Source of the DNA: an uncultured Bacteroidales bacterium
GTDB taxonomy: Bacteria; Bacteroidota; Bacteroidia; Bacteroidales; Bacteroidaceae
Assembly: GCA_937898885.1 (NCBI GenBank)
Contig: CALDKD010000082.1
Span: 1 to 36,055, forward strand
DNA: 36,055 nucleotides
Reading direction: 5' to 3'
Shown: positions 1-8,899 of the stretch, in pieces
Position numbering within the stretch: the first letter of the stretch is position 1
How the letters are laid out: each line of letters starts with the position of its first letter
Notes under the pieces: model-generated
Database searches by the model: none
What the model was told of the DNA's origin: nothing
What the model saw: only the letters and a program-made list of their open reading frames with translations
Position numbers and translations under genes: made by a program

Positions 1-383
1 CAACTAGGGATTTATTTATGAGAAATGATTCTATATTGTATTTAGTATGTAGAATAAATGAATTGGATTGTGCTGAATGTACTAATTATGCAATATCAAA
101 ATTTTTAGAATTAGATAGTATAGGACAAAAGGTGTTTACTCCCATCATTATTGGTACGTTTGATAATTATACAGCTTTTTCTCAGTTTGTGCCTCAAAAA
201 AATTTAGGATGCTATTATTCTGAGTCATTGCATCTTCCTGTTGAAGGGCGTCATAAACCATATTATTTTGTTATGGATTCGTCAATGAAAGTATATGATA
301 TTTTTGTACCAAATAGAAATTTTATACAACTAACCAAAACATATTTTGATCTAGTAACGGAAAAATGGACCAAGATACAATAA
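1..383 (+). CDS. Thioredoxin-like domain protein, probably 5'-truncated by the window edge
   Basis: The first ATG in the window is at 18, but the frame is open back to base 3, so the real start is probably outside. From that ATG there are 121 residues. They open with a hydrophobic strand (SILYLVCRI) followed by D-C-A-E-C at residues 17-21 at the start of a helix, which is the layout of a thioredoxin fold with a CxxC pair. A later strand reads YYFVMDSSMKVYDIFVPN. In Bacteroidetes such small redox-like proteins often sit with NVEALA, propeller and DUF1573 genes, and the downstream neighbours here fit that. The gene overlaps the next one by 19 bases, so the two are probably translated together. 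Fold assignment is by pattern only; substrate unknown. Confidence 0.5.
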   Translation, partial: TRDLFMRNDSILYLVCRINELDCAECTNYAISKFLELDSIGQKVFTPIIIGTFDNYTAFSQFVPQKNLGCYYSESLHLPVEGRHKPYYFVMDSSMKVYDIFVPNRNFIQLTKTYFDLVTEKWTKIQ

Positions 384-1948
384 TTCATGGTAAAATAGCT
401 CAAAAATGGTATTGGCGTCAAGTTATTTCACTAACGCTAATTTGTTTTTTTTCAATATACTGTTTCATTGAAGTTGTTCTTGGTTTTTCACAATTATTTG
501 GATTAACTCAATCAAAACATTTCTCACGTTGCATCACGGGGTCTTTTTCAAATCCAGGACCATATGGTGGATTTCTTTCGCTTTGCATAAGTATTTTAGC
601 ACCCTATGCATATCGAAATAATAGAACTTTTCCATGTCCTTTATTTACTAACATCATCATTCGGTTTTGTGTTGTAATTTGTATCTCAGCTGCAATATTA
701 CTTCCCGCAACGCTAAGTCGAGCTGCATTTATTGCTCTGTATTTCAATATTACAATTTTTATTTATAGACTCAAAAATAAGTGTTTTACAAGATTCACAT
801 CGAGAAGGTTTTGGCTATGGTCTATTCTTGTGTCTGCAATTGTTGTTGTAGTTTCATATTTATTCAAAAAGGAATCTGCAGACGGCCATTTATTTATAGC
901 TCGAATATGTGTCATAACTATGTTGAATGATGGTTTGAAAGGGGCTGGTAGTTTTCATTTTGGTGGTGCGTATGGTGAAACTCAGCACGATTATTTCAAA
1001 AAATTAATTTTGGAAAATGGCACTGATGACTTAGATTGGAGTGCGATACCCGAACATATTCGTCTGATCGCCGGTTGTCCAGACAATGCTTTTAATGAAT
1101 ATCTGAATATTGGTGTGGAATATGGCTCCATAGCTATGATTATTTTTACAATAATAATTTTGATAGCAACAACTGTTTCCATCGTGCGAAATACAATATG
1201 GTGTTATGGTGTGATGACCTTTGCAATTATTGCCTTGTTCTCGTACCCGATGCATTTATGGCAGTTTCAAGTGCTTGTTCCTATATTATTGTTAGCTTGC
1301 ATAATCGACTCAGGAAACTATTATGTAAATAAAAATATGATACTGCATAGACTATTTGAGAAGTCGATTGTGATAATAATTTTAATTGTCTCAATAAAAA
1401 TGTCACTTTTGAAATACTCAGAATATAGGTTGGAAAAGGAGACGGAATCAGCATGGATTGAAACGGAACGCTTGTTTGAAATGGGGTGCTATGACTTAGT
1501 GGTAGAGAATTGTATGTCCCTATTTGATTACCTTCAACATGACAGCAAATTCTTATTTGATTATGGCTTATCTTTGAATATGACAGGTGACTATGAGAAA
1601 AGTGATTCCATTCTAAAACTTGGAGCTACATTAAGCAGCGACCCTATGTTTTGGAACGTTATGGGAGATAATAGTCTTAAGTTAGGGCATTATAGAAAAT
1701 CAGAAGAATGTTACAAGCATGCGTTTTATATGGTTCCTAATCGTATATATCCGCTATCTCTTTTGGCAAAACTTTATCATAACGAAGGCGACACAATTCG
1801 TTTTATCAAAATGGCTGATATTGTGAATAATTTCATTCCAAAGATTGAGAATTCTAATACCTTATCGCTTCGTTCTGAAATTATCAATATTAAAAATACC
1901 TATTATTCAGATACTTTACAGATTAATGTGAAAAATGATGAGAAATAG
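365..1948 (+). CDS. O-antigen ligase/polymerase-like membrane protein with C-terminal TPR-like region
   Basis: A 527-residue polytopic membrane protein. The motif GSFSNPGPYGG at residues 59-69, the segment SADGHLFIARIC after a hydrophobic helix, and DNAFNEYLNIGVEYG before further membrane helices are the landmarks of the O-antigen ligase (Wzy_C) family. From about residue 365 to the end the protein turns soluble and helical with TPR-like pairs (for example SKFLFDYGLSLNMTGDYEKSDSIL and KLGHYRKSEECYKHAFYMVPN). Bacteroidetes carry many such ligase-TPR proteins outside polysaccharide loci. Here there are no glycosyltransferases nearby, and the neighbours are a thioredoxin-like protein, a signal peptidase and a DUF1573-like lipoprotein. 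The substrate may therefore not be O-antigen. Codon use is AT-rich, unlike the pump genes that follow. Confidence 0.75.
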   Translation: MDQDTIIHGKIAQKWYWRQVISLTLICFFSIYCFIEVVLGFSQLFGLTQSKHFSRCITGSFSNPGPYGGFLSLCISILAPYAYRNNRTFPCPLFTNIIIRFCVVICISAAILLPATLSRAAFIALYFNITIFIYRLKNKCFTRFTSRRFWLWSILVSAIVVVVSYLFKKESADGHLFIARICVITMLNDGLKGAGSFHFGGAYGETQHDYFKKLILENGTDDLDWSAIPEHIRLIAGCPDNAFNEYLNIGVEYGSIAMIIFTIIILIATTVSIVRNTIWCYGVMTFAIIALFSYPMHLWQFQVLVPILLLACIIDSGNYYVNKNMILHRLFEKSIVIIILIVSIKMSLLKYSEYRLEKETESAWIETERLFEMGCYDLVVENCMSLFDYLQHDSKFLFDYGLSLNMTGDYEKSDSILKLGATLSSDPMFWNVMGDNSLKLGHYRKSEECYKHAFYMVPNRIYPLSLLAKLYHNEGDTIRFIKMADIVNNFIPKIENSNTLSLRSEIINIKNTYYSDTLQINVKNDEK

Positions 1949-2876
1949 AAATGATGTTAATGGGCAAATAGATGAAATTCCCAGTATTGGTAGTTCTTTT
2001 GACTCCCATTCTTGTTTTACTGATAGTCATAGTTATATTAAATGTTCCAACTCAGTTCTTTCTCACGTTCTGAAAGTCCTTATGATACTATGTTCAACCA
2101 TTATTTTAGCATGTGGCTTGCATTTTTTTTGCAGAATTTTTATCGCTGATCGTTTCTCCATTCCGACACAGTCCATGCAACCTACCCTTGTCCCAGGTGA
2201 TTATGTGTGGGTGAATAAATTAATTATTGGTGCCAGATTATATAAGTCATTCGATTTTGAAAACCGTAATCTTAATTGTATTAGGATGCCTGGAATAAGA
2301 AACATTCAATTAGGTGATGTGATTTGTTTTAATTTTCCTTATGGTTATGATAATCTAGACAGAATTGAGTTCCGTATTAATAACGTCTATTGCAAACGCG
2401 TTCTTGGTACCCCAGGTGACCGTATTGGAGTAGTTGACGGCCATTACTGGAATGATCGTAATTTGAAGCCCATTGGCGTCCTACAAGAACAGGAGAGACT
2501 TCGTTGGGAGTATGACAGCGTATTTATATGGCATGGAAACTATTATGTATTTCCTTCAGCATATACAAATTGGACTATCAAAAACTGGGGGCCTCTTGTG
2601 GTCCCCCAAAAAGGACTTTCGATAGAATTGAATGACAGTACACGTGAATTATACCGAAAAGTAATAGAGTACGAAATGGGTAATTCGTTGTCTGACAAAA
2701 TGGTCTCATACACTTTTCTTAATAATTGGTATTTTGCCGTCGGAGATAATGCTTCTTATTCTTATGATTCTCGTTATTGGGGATTCATTCCTGAAGAGTT
2801 CATTATTGGAATTGTAGGTGGTAGTAAGGTTCGCAATAATCCTTATAAGATTTATCCTTCAAATGCAATGCAATGA
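1935..2876 (+). CDS. lepB: Signal peptidase I (S26 family)
   Basis: A 313-residue membrane-anchored serine/lysine protease that removes signal peptides on the outer face of the inner membrane. The N-terminal tail is about 45 residues, followed by one membrane helix at about 46-70. The catalytic serine is S80 in IPTQSMQPTLVPGD, and the general-base lysine is K154 in YCKRVLGTPGD. The conserved C-terminal box YFAVGDNASYSYDSRYWGFIP is present near residue 270. The gene overlaps the ligase-like gene by 14 bases and the following lipoprotein gene by 4 (ATGA). A housekeeping signal peptidase would more usually be encoded elsewhere, so this looks like a copy dedicated to substrates of this operon (inference). 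The AT-rich composition matches its neighbours. Confidence 0.9.
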   Translation: MMRNRNDVNGQIDEIPSIGSSFDSHSCFTDSHSYIKCSNSVLSHVLKVLMILCSTIILACGLHFFCRIFIADRFSIPTQSMQPTLVPGDYVWVNKLIIGARLYKSFDFENRNLNCIRMPGIRNIQLGDVICFNFPYGYDNLDRIEFRINNVYCKRVLGTPGDRIGVVDGHYWNDRNLKPIGVLQEQERLRWEYDSVFIWHGNYYVFPSAYTNWTIKNWGPLVVPQKGLSIELNDSTRELYRKVIEYEMGNSLSDKMVSYTFLNNWYFAVGDNASYSYDSRYWGFIPEEFIIGIVGGSKVRNNPYKIYPSNAMQ

Positions 2877-3271
2877 AAATGTACATCATTAAATTAACGC
2901 TCATAGTTGTTTGTGTTAACTGTCTAATAATGTTCTCATCATGTATGAACCGTTGCCCAGAATTGAGTATTGCCATCCGTAACAGTGAATGCGAATGCGG
3001 AAATACAGAATTATGTGATTCGGTTCATGCCAAGTTTCGGTTGCGTAACGTATCGGCCGATACTATAAGATTAATGCTTGTGCCAGAATGTGACTGCACG
3101 ACTTTGAACGCTGATAGTCTGGTTCTTGCTCCTTACTCTCATGCTACAATCTGTGCGGATGCTAAATTGAACTACGTCGGCGAGTATGTCAAATATATCT
3201 TCGTGCAGAAAGAAGATTCTGAATTCTTCTTAACTTTGTCAATTCACGGAAACGCAATATCGACAGAATGA
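2873..3271 (+). CDS. Small DUF1573-like lipoprotein
   Basis: A 132-residue protein with a short hydrophobic leader and a lipobox ending MFSSC (lipidated Cys24). The mature part has the DUF1573 layout: a strand with K-F-R-L-R-N-V-S-A-D-T-I, then the C-x-C-T box (ECDCTT), a stretch resembling the usual proline-rich segment, and terminal beta strands. DUF1573 is an immunoglobulin-like domain common in Bacteroidetes cell-envelope proteins, and its molecular role is not established. The start overlaps the end of lepB by 4 bases and its own end overlaps the TolC-family gene by 4 bases. It is extra cysteine-rich near the N terminus (C-x-C at residues 40-42), perhaps a target for the thioredoxin-like protein in the same operon; that link is inference. 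Confidence 0.6.
   Translation: MKMYIIKLTLIVVCVNCLIMFSSCMNRCPELSIAIRNSECECGNTELCDSVHAKFRLRNVSADTIRLMLVPECDCTTLNADSLVLAPYSHATICADAKLNYVGEYVKYIFVQKEDSEFFLTLSIHGNAISTE
3231..3238 (+). promoter_or_regulatory. Candidate -7 promoter box for the efflux operon
   Basis: TAACTTTG matches the Bacteroidetes sigma-ABfr -7 consensus TAnnTTTG and lies 30 bases before the ATG of the TolC-family gene, inside the end of the DUF1573-like gene. I see no convincing TTTG -33 element at the right distance, so this is moderate support for the pump operon having its own promoter despite the 4-base overlap with the gene before it. Confidence 0.4.
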
Positions 3272-4779
3272 AACATTGCTTACCTATCAATGTCATGCTG
3301 ACATGGCGGATTCTTTTATGGGTTGTCCTGCTGTTTCCTGCAGGTACACGTATTGTCAGCGCCCAGATTCATCTGGACATGGAGGATGTGGTGGCCCTTG
3401 CGCAGGACCACTCCATATCGGCCATGAACAACCGCAACATGTTTGTGGCCGCCTACTGGAACCACCGCTCGTACAGGGCCGAGCTGCTGCCATCACTGAA
3501 CCTGAGTGCCGGTCTGGGCAACTTCAACCGTTCGCTGGAACTGTTGCAGGACTACAATACGGGTGCCAAGAGCTACCGTTCCACCTACAACATGAGCAAT
3601 GACGCCACGCTTTACTTCAGCCAGAACATTCCCTGGACCGGCGGCACCGTGTCGCTGTCCACATCGCTCTCGCGTCTGGACCAGTACAGTCCCGCACGGC
3701 TTACCACCTATTACGCACAGCCGGTCTATCTCAGTTACGCCCAGTCGCTGTGGGGCTACAACCGCTTCAAGTGGAGCAAAAAGACCCAGCCCAAGGAGTA
3801 CGAGGCCGCCAAGCGCGAATACATCGAGAACATGGAACTGGTGTGCCAAACAGCCGTCATGTACTTCTGGAACTACGCCAGCGCCATGGAGAACTACGAA
3901 CGTGCCGTCAAGAGTTTCGATGACAGCAGACGCCTGTTTGCAGCTGCACAGACACGTTTCGATATGGGAACCATCACCCGCGACCAGCTCATGCAGGTCG
4001 AAGTGAGCATGCTGAACGATTCGCTCAGCCTTGGCACCGGTGCCGTGAACCTGCGCAGTTCCCTGAACCGCCTGTGCTCGTACATCGGCTGCCCCGAGGA
4101 CACCGAACTGGAGCTTGACATCGATTATGACATTCCGGACATCACCCTGAGTTATGACGATGTACTGGACAAGGCCCTGACCAACTCGTCGTTCGTGCTC
4201 AACCAGGAGATAAGCTACATAGGTGCCGAACAGAGCATTGCCCAGGCCAAGGCGAACCGCGGTATCCAGGCGTCCGTCAACGCGCGTTTCGGTCTGTCCG
4301 GATCGGCCAACCGCATTGGTGACACCTTCGTGAGTCTTCAGGACCAGGAGGTGTTCGGAGTGTCGCTCAGCGTGCCCATCCTGGACTGGGGTCTTGCCCG
4401 CGGCCGTGTCCGCATGGCCGAGGCCCAGGCCGAGACCACGCGCAACCAGCTGGAGCAGTCCATGATCGATTTCCGTCAGGACCTTGAGACCCAGGTCCTG
4501 CAGTTCAACAACCAGCACGGCCAGTGCGAGATCTCGCGCCACGCCGCCGACCTGGCGCAGGAGAGCTATGACCTGGCACTGCAGAACTTCGGCAGCGGCA
4601 GCATGACCATGACGCAACTGGACCAGCTCAAGGAGAAGCGTGACAACGCCCTGAGCACCTATATGAGCAACGTCGCCGCCTACTGGAACCAGTACTTCGG
4701 CATCCGCCGCGCCACCCTGTACGACTACCTTACCGGCACCGACATCAGTGCCGAATTCGACGAACTGATAAACAAATGA
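3268..4779 (+). CDS. TolC-family outer membrane efflux protein
   Basis: A 503-residue outer membrane channel of a tripartite pump. A signal peptide is visible (MLTWRILLWVVLLF ... RIVSAQ); a start at 3295 would give a more normal leader than the ATG at 3268 that overlaps the previous stop. The body has two repeats of long helices and strands typical of the OEP family. The second carries the usual A-x-A-x-x-G-x-x-A-x-x-x-A-R-x-G-like stretch (IAQAKANRGIQASVNARFGLSGS), then V-S-L-S-V-P-I-L-D-W-G, and a C-terminal helix with DLALQNFGSGSMTMTQLDQ. It is the first gene of the efflux operon and 7 bases separate it from the adaptor. GC content rises abruptly at this gene. Confidence 0.9.
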   Translation: MKHCLPINVMLTWRILLWVVLLFPAGTRIVSAQIHLDMEDVVALAQDHSISAMNNRNMFVAAYWNHRSYRAELLPSLNLSAGLGNFNRSLELLQDYNTGAKSYRSTYNMSNDATLYFSQNIPWTGGTVSLSTSLSRLDQYSPARLTTYYAQPVYLSYAQSLWGYNRFKWSKKTQPKEYEAAKREYIENMELVCQTAVMYFWNYASAMENYERAVKSFDDSRRLFAAAQTRFDMGTITRDQLMQVEVSMLNDSLSLGTGAVNLRSSLNRLCSYIGCPEDTELELDIDYDIPDITLSYDDVLDKALTNSSFVLNQEISYIGAEQSIAQAKANRGIQASVNARFGLSGSANRIGDTFVSLQDQEVFGVSLSVPILDWGLARGRVRMAEAQAETTRNQLEQSMIDFRQDLETQVLQFNNQHGQCEISRHAADLAQESYDLALQNFGSGSMTMTQLDQLKEKRDNALSTYMSNVAAYWNQYFGIRRATLYDYLTGTDISAEFDELINK

Positions 4780-4786
4780 TCAAGAT

Positions 4787-5872
4787 ATGAGAACATACAG
4801 AATCCTGTCTCTGAGCCTGCTGGCCGCAGCCCTCGTCCTTACCGGCTGCAAGAGTAAGAAGTCGGAAGAGAAGACCGATGACACCGGGATGGCCCGCGGC
4901 GACTATAATGCTGAAACGAACTATGTGACTGTGGTGCCGCTGGAGCGAAGCACGTTCAACAAGCAGCTGGTGTGCAACGGCAAGCTTGAGGCCCAGGCCA
5001 AGGTCACGCTGCAGTTCCAGGCCCAGGGAACGATAGAGAATGTGTCTGTCCGTGACGGCCAGAAGGTGCAGAAGGGGCAGGTCCTTGCCAGCCTTGACAG
5101 GGAGCAGCCGCGCCGCCAGCTTGAGCAGGCCCGCCTGGCATACGACAAGGCCGAGATGAACCTTGCCGACCGTCTTCTTGACTACGGCTACTCCCTGCAG
5201 GACACCGCAAGGATTCCCGCCGACCAGAAAAGGGTGATATACATCAACACCGGCTTCCTTGATGCGCAGATGGCCCTTGAGAATGCCGAGCGCACCTACC
5301 GGCAGTGCGAGCTGAAGGCCCCGTTCAGCGGCAAGGTGGCCAGTGTCAAGGCCCAGGCCTACGAGTCCGCCGGCCAGCTGTGCACGCTCATCGATGACAG
5401 CCGCTATCTGGTACGCTTCTCGGTGCTCGAGACCGAATGCAGGTTCGTCAGCCCGGGCCAGCAGGTGCTGGTGTCACCGTTCGTCGATTCCGATGTCACC
5501 CTGAAGGGCACCATCCTCTCCATCAATCCCACCGTTGAGCAGAACGGCCAGATAGCCGTCACCGCCCGGATTCCCGGCAACGATGCCCTCATGGACGGCA
5601 TGAACGTGCGCATCACCATCGAGAACGCCGTTCCCGACCAGCTGGTGGTGCCCAAGAGCGCGGTGGTCATCCGTGACAACATGGAGGTGCTGTTCCGCTA
5701 CGTTGACGGAAGGAGCCTCTGGACCTACGTCAACGTGCTGATGTCCAACACCACCCATCATGTGGTCGAGGCCAACAGGGACCGCGGTGCAGACCTCAAT
5801 GTAGGTGACCTCATCATCACCAGCGGTAACCTTAACCTTGGTGACGACGCACCTGTCCAGATAGCGGAATAG
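4787..5872 (+). CDS. RND efflux periplasmic adaptor (membrane fusion protein)
   Basis: A 361-residue HlyD/AcrA-type adaptor that bridges the inner-membrane RND pump to the TolC-type channel. It is a lipoprotein: leader ending LVLTGC, lipidated Cys21. In order come a lipoyl half-motif (GTIENVSVRDGQKVQKGQVLASLD, about residues 79-103), a helical hairpin of ordinary length, the second lipoyl half (LKAPFSGKVASVKAQAYESAGQL), a beta-barrel domain (LVSPFVDSDVTLKGTILSINPTV) and a membrane-proximal domain near the C terminus. It sits between the channel gene (7-base gap) and the first permease (3-base gap). It is the only adaptor for two permeases. Transported compounds cannot be inferred. Confidence 0.92.
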   Translation: MRTYRILSLSLLAAALVLTGCKSKKSEEKTDDTGMARGDYNAETNYVTVVPLERSTFNKQLVCNGKLEAQAKVTLQFQAQGTIENVSVRDGQKVQKGQVLASLDREQPRRQLEQARLAYDKAEMNLADRLLDYGYSLQDTARIPADQKRVIYINTGFLDAQMALENAERTYRQCELKAPFSGKVASVKAQAYESAGQLCTLIDDSRYLVRFSVLETECRFVSPGQQVLVSPFVDSDVTLKGTILSINPTVEQNGQIAVTARIPGNDALMDGMNVRITIENAVPDQLVVPKSAVVIRDNMEVLFRYVDGRSLWTYVNVLMSNTTHHVVEANRDRGADLNVGDLIITSGNLNLGDDAPVQIAE

Positions 5873-5875
5873 CCT

Positions 5876-8800
5876 ATGTTCAAAGGACTGATAAGACGAC
5901 CCATAGCGGTCATCATGGTGCTCGTCGCCGTCATGGTGCTGGGCATAGCCGCCATACGCAAGCTGCCGGTGTCGCTGGTGCCGGACATCGACATACCCCG
6001 CATCACCGTCCAGGTCACCAGCCCTGACCGCAGCGCACGCGAACTGAATGAGGTCATGATTGCGCCACTGCGCCAGCAGCTCGTGCAGGTGCCACACCTT
6101 ACCGACATCACATGCACGGCCCGTGACGGCAGCGGTCTCATAGAGATGACCTTCGAGTACGGCAGTGACGCCGACTACATCTTCATTGACGTGAACGAAC
6201 GCGTCGATCGTGCCATGAACGGCTGGCCACAGGAGGAGGAGCGGCCCATGATAGCCCGCGCCAGCGCCACTGACATACCGGCCTTCTTCATCAACGTGTC
6301 ACTGGCAAAAGAGGGGAAGAGCTTCCTTGAGATGAGCGACTTCACCCGCCAGGTCATAGTGCGCCGTCTGGAGCAGCTGCCGCAGGTCGCCATGGTTGAC
6401 ATATCGGGCCAGGTGTTCCCCGAGCTGCTCATCATCCCCGACATGGAGAAGCTGCGTGCCTTAGGCATAGACGAGAGCCAGCTCAGCCGGGCCATCCAGG
6501 GCGCCAACGTGCGTCTGGGCAGCCTCTCGATACGTGACGGCGAATACCGCTTTGACGTGCGCTTCGAATCGACCGTCATGACCCGTGAGGACGTTGAGGA
6601 CGTGTATCTGAAACTTCAGGACCGTGTCTATCAGATCAAGGACCTTGCACGGGTCGTGGAGCAGGAGCAGAAGGTCAAGGGCATGATAACGTCGCAGGGC
6701 CGCCGGTGCGTGACCCTGGCCGTCATCAAACGCTCCGATGCCCGCATGGCGGACCTCAGGAAGGGCATATCGGACCTGATGGACGCCTTCGGAAGGGACT
6801 ATCCCGACATGCGCTTCGAGGTGACCCGCGACCAGACCGAGCTGTTGGACTACTCGATAGACAACATGGTCCGGAACCTGCTGTTCGGCGCCCTGTTCGC
6901 CTGCCTCATCATATTCTTCTTCATGCAGGATTTCCGCAGCCCCCTTCTGGTGGTCATCACCATACCGACAGCGCTCATCCTGTCGTTCCTGTTCTTCCAT
7001 GTGCTGAAGATATCCATCAACATCATATCGCTGTCAGGACTGGTGCTGGGCCTCGGCATGATGGTTGATAACTCCATCATCACCATCGACAACATAACCC
7101 AGCGCTGGCAGAAGGGTGAGGCCCTGGCCGATGCTTGTGTCCTGGGTACGCAGGAGGTGTTCACCCCGATGCTCTCATCGGTCCTGACCACCTGTGCGAT
7201 ATTCATCCCGCTTATCTTCATGAGCGGCATTGCAGGTGCGCTGTTCTATGACGAGGCCATGGCAGTGACCATCACCCTGCTGTCAGCCCTCGTAGTGTCG
7301 GTGCTGGTCATTCCGGTGTTCTACTACCGGTTCTACAGGGAACAGCACTGCTTCACACCCAACCGTTTCATTGAGAAGATCAGCGTCGGAAACATGACTG
7401 TCGGCTACGAGCGGCTGCTGAAGTGGTTCTTCCGTCACCGTGGCGTCATGTGGGGCATCTTCGGTGCCGCATTGCTGCTCACAGGCATACTCTTCACGAA
7501 CCTGGACAAGCAGAAGCTGCCCGCGCTCTCACACAGCGACACCCTTGTCAGCATTGAATGGAACCGGCGTGTTTCAGTGACAGAGAACAACAGCCGCTGC
7601 GAGCAGATCGTTGCCCAATTCCCGGATCTGGTCGAGCAGTACACCTGCATGACCGGTGCCCAGCAGTTCGCGCTGTCACACACAAAGGAGACGGGCATAT
7701 CCGAGGCCATCATCTATCTGAAAGCCGGCAGCACGAAGGACATCGGGACCATCGAGGACAAGGTGGGCGGATTCATCCGCGCCACATGGCCCGATGCCAC
7801 ATACTCCTGCCAGGCCAGCGGCAACATCTTCGACATGCTGTTCTCCGGGAAGGAGGCCCCGCTGGTGGCACGCATCAGACGCAGCGACGGCTCCACCCCG
7901 GACCCGGAACAGCTCACAGGCCTTCTGTCGCAGATACGTGAGGCCCTGCCGGATGTCGAGATACAGCCCGTGGAATGGAACGAGTACATCGAGCTCATCA
8001 CCGACCCCGAGCGTCTGGCGCTGTATGACGTCAGTTTCGGCCAGATACTGGGCTATCTGCAGAACTCCATGAACGACAATTCGGTCCTCCGCATATCCAG
8101 GGGTGACATGTCCATGCCGGTGGTCATAGGCATGGGTGAGAAGCAGGCCCGCGACCTTATCCAGGGCAGCTACATCGGGACCATGGGAGGACGCGTGCCG
8201 CTGGAGATACTGCTCAGGGAGACCCGCAACCGTGACTTCAAGTCCATCACATCGGGAGTGGACGGCGAATACTACCCGCTGGTGCTTGACGTGAAGGGCC
8301 GTGAGGCGCGCCAGGCCATGGAAACGATATCCGAAGTCGTCAAGGCCGATGACCGTTTCGACGTGAGCTACACCGGCTCGTACTTCACCAACCGCGACAT
8401 GATACGCGAGCTGTGCATGGTGTTGCTCATCTCCATCCTGCTGCTGTTCTTCATCCTTGCCGCCCAGTTCGAGAGTCTGGTGCAGCCGCTCATCATCATG
8501 AGCGAGCTCATCATAGACATCTTTGCCGTGCTGGCCACGCTGTGGGTGTTTGGCGAGAGTGTCAACCTGATGTCCATGATAGGACTGGTGGTCATGTGCG
8601 GCATAGTCATCAACGACTCCATCCTGAAGGTCGATACCATCAACCGTCTGCGCGGGAAGGGCTGCGGCCTCAAACGCGCCATCATGGAGGCAGGCAGCCG
8701 CCGTCTCAAGGCCATCCTGATGACATCGCTCACCACCATCCTCGCCATAGCCCCGTTCCTGGTGCGCGGCGACATGGGCAGCGACCTGCAGTACCCCATG

Positions 8801-8899
8801 TCCCTGACACTTATTGCGGGCATGATAGCCGGTACGTTCGTCAGTGTGTTCTTTGTACCGATAGCGTATTACGTGATTTACAGGAAGACTGAGAGATGA
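5876..8899 (+). CDS. RND-family efflux permease, first subunit
   Basis: A 1007-residue resistance-nodulation-division transporter. The N terminus (MFKGLIRRPIAVIMVLVAVMVLG) is TM1, followed by a large periplasmic porter loop, TM2-6, a second porter loop and TM8-12. The proton-relay helix TM4 reads GLGMMVDNSIITIDN, with Asp398 at the position of the AcrB relay aspartates. The second half has the matching sequence GLVVMCGIVINDSILKVD. Length is normal for the family. The next gene encodes a clearly different RND permease and overlaps by 4 bases (ATGA), so this is a two-permease pump set, comparable in gene layout to MdtB/MdtC. Whether the subunits form mixed trimers is not shown by the sequence. 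Confidence 0.93.
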   Translation: MFKGLIRRPIAVIMVLVAVMVLGIAAIRKLPVSLVPDIDIPRITVQVTSPDRSARELNEVMIAPLRQQLVQVPHLTDITCTARDGSGLIEMTFEYGSDADYIFIDVNERVDRAMNGWPQEEERPMIARASATDIPAFFINVSLAKEGKSFLEMSDFTRQVIVRRLEQLPQVAMVDISGQVFPELLIIPDMEKLRALGIDESQLSRAIQGANVRLGSLSIRDGEYRFDVRFESTVMTREDVEDVYLKLQDRVYQIKDLARVVEQEQKVKGMITSQGRRCVTLAVIKRSDARMADLRKGISDLMDAFGRDYPDMRFEVTRDQTELLDYSIDNMVRNLLFGALFACLIIFFFMQDFRSPLLVVITIPTALILSFLFFHVLKISINIISLSGLVLGLGMMVDNSIITIDNITQRWQKGEALADACVLGTQEVFTPMLSSVLTTCAIFIPLIFMSGIAGALFYDEAMAVTITLLSALVVSVLVIPVFYYRFYREQHCFTPNRFIEKISVGNMTVGYERLLKWFFRHRGVMWGIFGAALLLTGILFTNLDKQKLPALSHSDTLVSIEWNRRVSVTENNSRCEQIVAQFPDLVEQYTCMTGAQQFALSHTKETGISEAIIYLKAGSTKDIGTIEDKVGGFIRATWPDATYSCQASGNIFDMLFSGKEAPLVARIRRSDGSTPDPEQLTGLLSQIREALPDVEIQPVEWNEYIELITDPERLALYDVSFGQILGYLQNSMNDNSVLRISRGDMSMPVVIGMGEKQARDLIQGSYIGTMGGRVPLEILLRETRNRDFKSITSGVDGEYYPLVLDVKGREARQAMETISEVVKADDRFDVSYTGSYFTNRDMIRELCMVLLISILLLFFILAAQFESLVQPLIIMSELIIDIFAVLATLWVFGESVNLMSMIGLVVMCGIVINDSILKVDTINRLRGKGCGLKRAIMEAGSRRLKAILMTSLTTILAIAPFLVRGDMGSDLQYPMSLTLIAGMIAGTFVSVFFVPIAYYVIYRKTER

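Noticed and set aside
3493..4617. Long minus-strand open frame (374 codons)
   Set aside because: It lies opposite the TolC-family gene in GC-rich sequence, is histidine- and valine-rich in the manner of antisense frames, and has no family pattern.
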